Shown: positions 58,105-64,000 of the stretch, in pieces
How the letters are laid out: each line of letters starts with the position of its first letter
Numbering within the stretch: the first letter of the stretch is position 1
Assembly (NCBI GenBank): GCA_963576735.1
Contig: OY755176.1
Location: 14,183,423 to 14,247,422 of the forward strand
Reading direction: 5' to 3'
Length of the DNA: 64,000 nucleotides
DNA from: Bedellia somnulentella
Taxonomy: Eukaryota > Arthropoda > Insecta > Lepidoptera > Bedelliidae
Program-made: the position numbers and the translations under genes
The notes under the pieces: model-generated
What the model was told of the DNA's origin: nothing
The model's input: the letters and a program-made list of their open reading frames with translations, nothing else
The model's database searches: none

Positions 58105-58791
58105 TTAATATTACTTATCAGGGTTCGTTCTGCAAACGTGATTACGGAAATAATATGTTCATCGCCGCCAAATACTTTCTGTCATAATTTTCCCTGTGAA
58201 CCCTTGTAAGTCGGTAATATTATCAGTTATTTTATCAATAAAATATGTTTATTCAAATAATTATTCAAATTAGAAGTCCAAAAGTTATTTACTATTGAAA
58301 TCAAGTTGATACATGCTATATTATATACAATGATATTTAGTAAAATAAAATTTATACTTTCACGTTTTTAGTTTTAAAAAAAATGGCACAATCCATTAGT
58401 ATTTATTTTACTGCTACGCTTCAGGAATTCATCTATCTTGATTTAATAAATAAAACCGTGGTCTGAAACACAATAAGGACGCGTTGTGCATGGTTTCATT
58501 CATTGTGTCACGGAAGAAAGACGTTAACGATACAACATTATCGAGGCGTCTTGCGAGAGTTGCCTTTGTAACTCTACACTTCGTTTATTAGAGGAGCCTC
58601 GTGGTTGAGAGGCTATTGTTCCTTTGGGATGGGGCTGGACATTGTCTTCGACGGGCGCATTTCCTGCCCCCCTAACCGGCAACGCTTCTGAGTGCCTTTC
58701 AAAGCGTTTACCTTATCACCGCATTAAATAACATTGCAGCACAAAACTTATTCTCTTTCAAGCACCCTTTATGTCTGTCGCCTTTCATCTA
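58105..58791. other. Non-coding stretch, no gene seen
   Basis: AT-rich, then a GC-richer patch at 58590-58700. No recognised repeat or frame. Confidence 0.4.
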
Positions 58792-58910
58792 TCTATACTT
58801 ATAATAAATCTGTAGAGAGGTCAATTCTGTACATTAAATATATTTTCAAAATAACTATCAGGTGGTGATTAGGGATCGATACTGATGCCAAAAATGCAAT
58901 CAGTAAAATT

Positions 58911-58948
<38 letters not shown>

Positions 58949-59752
58949 GGTTTGTATGTTCCTAATGGAAACAAAAACTTCTCGACGGATTTTAACGAAA
59001 CTTGGTACAATTCTTCTCCATACTCCTGGGCAGGTTTTTGTATACTTTTCAGCAGAGTAGTAAAGGGGAATTTCGGGAAATTTTGGGAAAACGGGAGAAT
59101 ATACTAAATTTTTTAAGCTTCCGTCGCGTGTGCAGCCTTAATGGTTAAACTTACATAGAATTCATGTATGACGGAAATATTTTTCATAAAATTATCTAAA
59201 AAAAAATCCTTAACAGTTTATGCCTATCTTTTACGGTTGACTCACAATAACACGTGTAATTCCTGTTAGCTTAGCAGTTCGGAACATTCTGATTATATTT
59301 GTTTACTCTTACGTTTGTAAACCTCTCACTCATCCCTTATTTAAAAAAGGTAACATTATTACCTATTCAATAAAAAAAGAATCATAGAAATCGGTAGAGA
59401 AACACCGAAATTATACATAAAATAAGCCATCGCGCCCGTGACCAAAACCGAATCGTTACTAATTTATATATAACATACTAGATTGCGCCAGTAGTTGCAT
59501 CCTACAACACGTAATGGTTTATTTTTTAGATTGTTATTAATACTTCATAGCGTTTTATTCCAAAATTTGCTATTAAACGGAAATACTGAACCGTTCATTA
59601 ATCACCAAACTACACTGTTTAGGGAGTGCTTTAAATTTAATAAATTGAAAACATTGCGCTGAATTTCACAATGCTTGAGCAGTGACTGAAGAAAGAAACC
59701 TCAGATATTTAAAAAAAAACGCTACCCTTGCGAAGCTGGGACGATCCACTAG
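58792..59752 (+). mobile_element. Non-autonomous Helitron, copy H4 (961 bp)
   Basis: Sister of H2 and H3, same termini, between A (58791) and T (59753). (GTCT)8 at 58914-58948. About 12 bases are missing after CCGTTCATTA compared with H2. No coding. Confidence 0.9.
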
Positions 59753-61906
59753 TTGCGGAATAAATATCCTTGCTGGAACGGAATTTTCTTGAAATATTTG
59801 CTAATGATAATAGGATTGGTCCGCCCGTTTTAGCGTTTGAGGTAGGGTAAAGGTGATTTGAAAAATGGTGATTGGTGATAGCTTGCTTGTATTACTCTCA
59901 TAATATTTATACTCTCATATATTTCGCTTGAGCCCCTGTGTCATATTGTGACCGACGGTGAGTGAGCGGAGACAACGTCTCAACTAATTTAATATGACTA
60001 TCGACGATAACTTATCGTTCAATGTTGTATATCCTCTAAGGTATGACAAAACGAACTAATATTTCTGATCATGTGACCTTTTTGTCACTCAGGGTAAAAA
60101 TTACCACTTTTTGTCTTGACAATACATTAACGTGTAGTAGTGCTGGCCTGACGCCGCGCCCCGCCTTGTGCGTACAGACTTTCGCATGACTTATTGTAAT
60201 TCAAAATTCCTCTTATATTCTCGCTCATAGATAATTGAACCACACAAGTGGCATTAGAAACGACAAAGGTGTATGCCCGGCCTACAAACCATGGCTTCAA
60301 CGTCTATGGTCTTCCCACTAAACTGCTATTGAATAACATGCATTCGGAAATGGAGGTAAATGGATGAGTGATATTGAGTATTGACATGAACAAAGGACAT
60401 CAATTACAGTTGAGGGGCCCGTGTTTAATTAATGTTTGTATTGTAGGACAGGTTCCGATATCTGTTGCGAGTTGTATTTGTGTTCGGTTAGATCTGGTAA
60501 TATGGATGTGGCTCGGGTGCATGTGAAGCTTGGTCCAATGGGCACTAATCGATGTTTGTCAAACAAAAGACGTTTGTTTTGCGGATAAAGGTGGATTGTT
60601 GTTGTATTTAGATGAGAGTTATATTTAGATAATCATGTATTATTATTATTTTATTAAATGTCATCTATTAGGTTTTTATTTATATCGGTTATGACGGCCA
60701 CGGTATTAAAACTCGATTCCACCTCTTCCTTACTTTCTTACTTACATTTATATTTACGCGATTTATAACCATTAGAGAAGGCAAAGTTTATTGGCAAAAT
60801 TTTATGATACTGAGAGCCTAAGATTCCTTTTATATTCAACATTTTTCTTCTGTTTATGTTTATGTTATGTTATATTTTTCTTCTGGTACATGCTCTTTTA
60901 TTTTTCGCACTTCTGGGTCCTGATTTTTTTACTTTATTTTTGTTTATTTTACTTTTATACAGATTTCTGAAGAGATTTATACTATTGATTAACATTTGTA
61001 CTCTTATTAATTTTGTTAAATATTTCGCACTCTTAAGATAATCTATGATTCGTGACTGAAATTCGTGTTTCGGGAGCGAAACGTGCACTTTGCGTCTCCT
61101 TTTGAAAAAGATCTACACCGCTCTATCGTTTAAAGCTGTTAATCACATCTCACTTTGTTAATCGACGCGAGTCGCTTGGCTTCGCTGTATTTAGGCTTTG
61201 CACACTTATCAATATATGGGGAAAAGAAGTAAAATCTTCTGTATTTAAAATCTTATGCTGGTATTTTTGTCACCTTAGAAATGATTGTAAACTTTGCGAA
61301 CGTTACGAACTATGATATTGAAATACTTGAAAGTTTAATTATTTTGAAACAATCAATTGACCGATCGCTGGTTTTATATTAATACATCTCAACTCAATTC
61401 TTGTAAAATTAGTAGTGCTGTGAAAATAATTTTGTAAATCACATCGGTTTGCGTGTTCAAAAATAAACTGTCGGACTAATAGTTATTTTTTCGGAGAAAT
61501 TGTGGTTCATTGATCGAATAACTGTATGATTGCATTAACTAGCTCAAATAACAAATAATCGGAATTAGGTTAGTGCCAAAATCACCGTTTCATCAAATTT
61601 TTACATATCATTGCGTAATCAAGATTTTTCTTCTCTCTTCTTCATGTTGTGTTTTCACTATGGCTTAATATTATAATGTCATTCAGGTTAACCAGATTAC
61701 TAAAATGTAGTCGTTAAATGACATTGTTACTGCAGGTAAGAAAGCTGTGTAATGCTTACCAGTAGTAGAGCCACATTACCATAAAACATACCTTTTCCGC
61801 CAACTTGAAATAAGAATGAGTTTAGTACGACCCCTAATTACAATATTGTCAAAATATATTTATGTTTATTTTAATTGATTGCATCATCGTATGTATTTAT
61901 CTTTAT
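59753..61906. other. Non-coding stretch, no gene seen
   Basis: AT-rich. One GC-rich patch at 60140-60175 (TGACGCCGCGCCCCGCCTTG). The opposing frames at 60856-61088 have no motif. Confidence 0.4.
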
Positions 61907-61917
61907 TATATTTTACT

Positions 61918-62209
61918 TTTGAGATGGTTTGGGCATATAGAGAGGATGGATGGCAGTAAATTGGTAAAAGAGATCTATAGAGCCAATGTGGAAGGTAATG
62001 TTAGTAGAGGATGACCTCGGAGGACACATTTGGATCAAATAGGAAATGTGCTCCGCGGGTGTCCGAAGTACGAAGAATAAAAGAGCATGTATGAAAAGAT
62101 TGATGGATGTGAATGAAGCTAGAGAGGTTTGCCAGGATCGTACAAAGTTGCGATCGATAGTCTCTGCCTACCCCAATGGGAACTAACGGCATGAGAATAT
62201 GTATGTTTG
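61918..62209 (+). mobile_element. 5'-truncated RTE-like LINE copy
   Basis: The last ~290 bases of the LINE, from GAGATGGTTTGGGCATATAG to GAGAATATGTATGTTTG. Flanked by TATATTTTACT (61907-61917 and 62210-62220, 11 bp). A small deletion near GTGCTCCGCGGGTGTCCG and a TGA in GGATGACCTCGG break the frame. Very close to the intact element otherwise. Confidence 0.9.
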
Positions 62210-62240
62210 TATATTTTACTATATATGTTTACATCACATG

Positions 62241-62272
62241 TGGGAATGGGCTAGTGTTATTCTTAGTCGACA
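62241..62272 (-). mobile_element. Short SINE-L head fragment
   Basis: GGAATGGGCTAGTGTTATTC then TTAGTCGACACTT is the reverse complement of the SINE-L/LINE 5' head with a few changes. Too short to tell which element it came from. Confidence 0.5.
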
Positions 62273-62397
62273 CTTTTAATCCTCTCTTCTTAAAAGTTCT
62301 CAATTAGACGTTAAAATGGGGGTCAAATTAAAAATACTTCTATAAAATAATATAATATGAAAGAAAATCTAAGTATATTCCATTTAATTTAAGCTTA

Positions 62398-63272
62398 AGG
62401 ACTAAGAATGGGTGGATCCATCATTAAATGCCTCTTGTATGCTGACGATCAAGTAATACTTGCATCATCGGCAGAAGAGTTGTAAGAAATGATGAATATT
62501 GCATGTGAGTCTTTTGTAAGAAAGGGAATGAGGGTGAATGTGGATAAGACCAAAACGATGGTTTTTGAGAGATGGGAAGATGTGACAGAATGCGTGATTG
62601 CGATTGATGGTAAGGATGTGGAACAGGTGAAGTGTACTCGTATATCTGGGAAGTTTGTTTACAAGGGATGGAAAATGTGTTGAAGATATTGAAAGAAGAA
62701 TGAAAAAAAAGAAATGTGGTAAATGGAGCAATGATTAGCCTAATGACCTGTCAATCGGTGTCTGAAAAGGCCCGAATGGCTGTGCATGATACTGTTCTTG
62801 TTCTTACACTTATGTATGGAAGCGAATGTTGGGTGTGGCAGAAGAAGCATGAGAGCAGAGTGAAAGCAGTAGGGATGAGGTCCCTCAGAAAAGTTTGTAA
62901 TGTTATGTGACCGAGTAGAAATAGTGTTATTCGTGACAAGTGTGGCGTGGAAGATTATATTGTAAGAAATGTTGAGATGGTTTGGGCATAGAGAGAGGAT
63001 GGATGATAGAAAATCGGTAAAAGGGATCTATAGAGCTAGTGTGGATGGTAATGTTAGTAGAGGACGACCACGGAGAACGCACTTGGACCAAATTGAGAGT
63101 GTGCTCAAATAGGCAGGCGTCCGTAGTATAAAGAATAAAAGAGCATGTATGAAAAGATTGATGGATGTAAACGAAGCTAGAGAGGTTTGTCAGGATCGTA
63201 CGAAGTGGCGATCAATAGTCTCTACCTACCCCAATGGGAACTAATGGCGTGAGTATATGTATGAATGTATGT
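62398..63272 (+). mobile_element. 5'-truncated RTE-like LINE copy, ~875 bp, frame broken
   Basis: Corresponds to 22689-23566 of the intact LINE and begins just upstream of the catalytic YADD (TATGCTGACGATCAAG). An early TAA (GAAGAGTTGTAAGAAATG) and several frameshifts disable it. Tail is GAGTATATGTATGAATGTATGT. Flanked by an 11-bp duplication ATTTAAGCTTA (62387-62397 and 63273-63283). More diverged than the neighbouring copy at 61918. Confidence 0.9.
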
Positions 63273-63295
63273 ATTTAAGCTTACAAAATTTCATT

Positions 63296-63651
63296 GTACG
63301 ACGTGATAGCTCAATGGGTAGAACACCGGTCAACGTGTAAGCGACTAGTGTTCAAATCCCGGGTCGGGCCTGCACCAATTTGTCCTTTCTAAAGACATAT
63401 GTGTGGTTAATTTATCATGGTAGTTAACGGTGATGGAAAACATCGTGAGGAAACCCACATGGCTTAGTCATGTGACAGTGTATTCGTACAAAACGGCGAT
63501 AGGCCTGCCCCCTATCACGTGAGTACACTGTCCATGCAAAAAGTGGGTACTCTGAACACCAGGTGACTAAGTCACGTGATGTTCAGAAGTATTAGTACCT
63601 CTGCCAACCCCTTCGGGGATATTCGGCGTGAACACTTATGTTATGTTATGT
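63296..63651 (+). mobile_element. Complete tRNA-derived SINE (356 bp)
   Basis: Flanked by the 11-bp duplication AAAATTTCATT (63285-63295 and 63652-63662). Pol III A box TAGCTCAATGG at 63307-63317, B box GTTCAAATCCC at 63350-63360. A non-tRNA body follows, then a 3' end with CCCCTTCGGGGATATTCGGC and a (TTATG)n tail. The tail suggests mobilisation by a LINE with a similar 3' end, different from the 20-kb LINE. Reference copy for the fragments at 4262, 35800, 42118 and 56528. Confidence 0.9.
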
Positions 63652-63662
63652 AAAATTTCATT

Positions 63663-64000
63663 AATCTACGTCACTTATTTGCAAATTCATCACCTATTTT
63701 AAATATGTATAATTTTCTTAAATGATCATTCTACAAGTTTTTTCCTCTAATACAATTGCATAAAAATTATATTCTGTGTAATCTTTAACTCGTTTATACA
63801 TATTTTTAATCATCACATACCATCTTTTACGGGTTCCTGGGATTACAAATTCATTACTTAACTTTTAATCAAAGCTTTGAATTCAAGGGCTCTCATCCAA
63901 TTTCTCGCTTGAACTGATTTTGTTACAGCGCGCAAAGAAATGTTTCAATGTAATGTAATATAAGCCCTTTCATTCAAATTACATGGTTACTATTGCTTAG
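63663..64000. other. Non-coding window end, no gene seen
   Basis: AT-rich sequence with no recognised repeat or frame. Confidence 0.4.

Noticed and set aside
56942..58108. TTAA target duplication for the 57-kb transposon
   Set aside because: TTAA directly adjoins only the right end; on the left it is seven bases away from the inverted repeat, so it is not a clean duplication.

Overview
The window looks like nuclear DNA of an insect, most likely a moth or butterfly. It is AT-rich and crowded with repeats typical of lepidopteran genomes: short Helitrons that start TCTATAC and end CTAG, tRNA-derived SINEs, RTE-like LINEs and three-base-target MITEs. I see no host protein-coding gene. Every long open frame belongs to a transposable element. 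Between the elements lie long, quiet, AT-rich stretches with scattered GC-richer islands of 80-250 bp that have no convincing reading frame. This looks like a gene desert or a very large intron with possible regulatory elements. Species and locus cannot be named from the sequence alone.

Layout. 0-6.9 kb: a Harbinger-type MITE, a tRNA-like repeat unit, a tRNA-SINE piece, then a nested cluster of LINE fragments, MITE and SINE. 6.9-19 kb: mostly unique, with two MITEs and one SINE relic. 19-23.6 kb: a Helitron, then the centrepiece, a full-length RTE-like LINE with an intact 1034-residue endonuclease/reverse transcriptase and an exact 13-bp target-site duplication (TSD). 23.6-35 kb: mostly unique, with GC-rich islands and scattered SINE, LINE and MITE copies. 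35-40 kb: a Jockey/CR1-type LINE whose frame is split by a 2.2-kb Helitron, itself invaded by LINE and SINE copies. 41.7-47.8 kb: SINE clusters, two foldback-like inverted repeats and one other dispersed repeat. 51-54 kb: two sister Helitrons around a tRNA-like unit. 55.3-58.1 kb: a second RTE-like LINE end, SINEs, and a 1.15-kb DNA transposon with a broken protein gene. 58.8-64 kb: another Helitron, two truncated LINE copies and a complete tRNA-SINE.

How the elements work together. The intact LINE and an abundant ~230-260-bp non-autonomous element (called SINE-L here) share about 75 bp at the 5' end and a similar 3' tail. Both leave 10-15-bp TSDs and both show 5' inversions. SINE-L is therefore probably a parasite or deletion derivative of this LINE. 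Helitron copies sit between A and T without target duplication. In one case the LINE reading frame resumes exactly on the far side; in another a related uninterrupted copy of the target lies elsewhere in the window. Family names rest on motif recognition, since no database search was possible.
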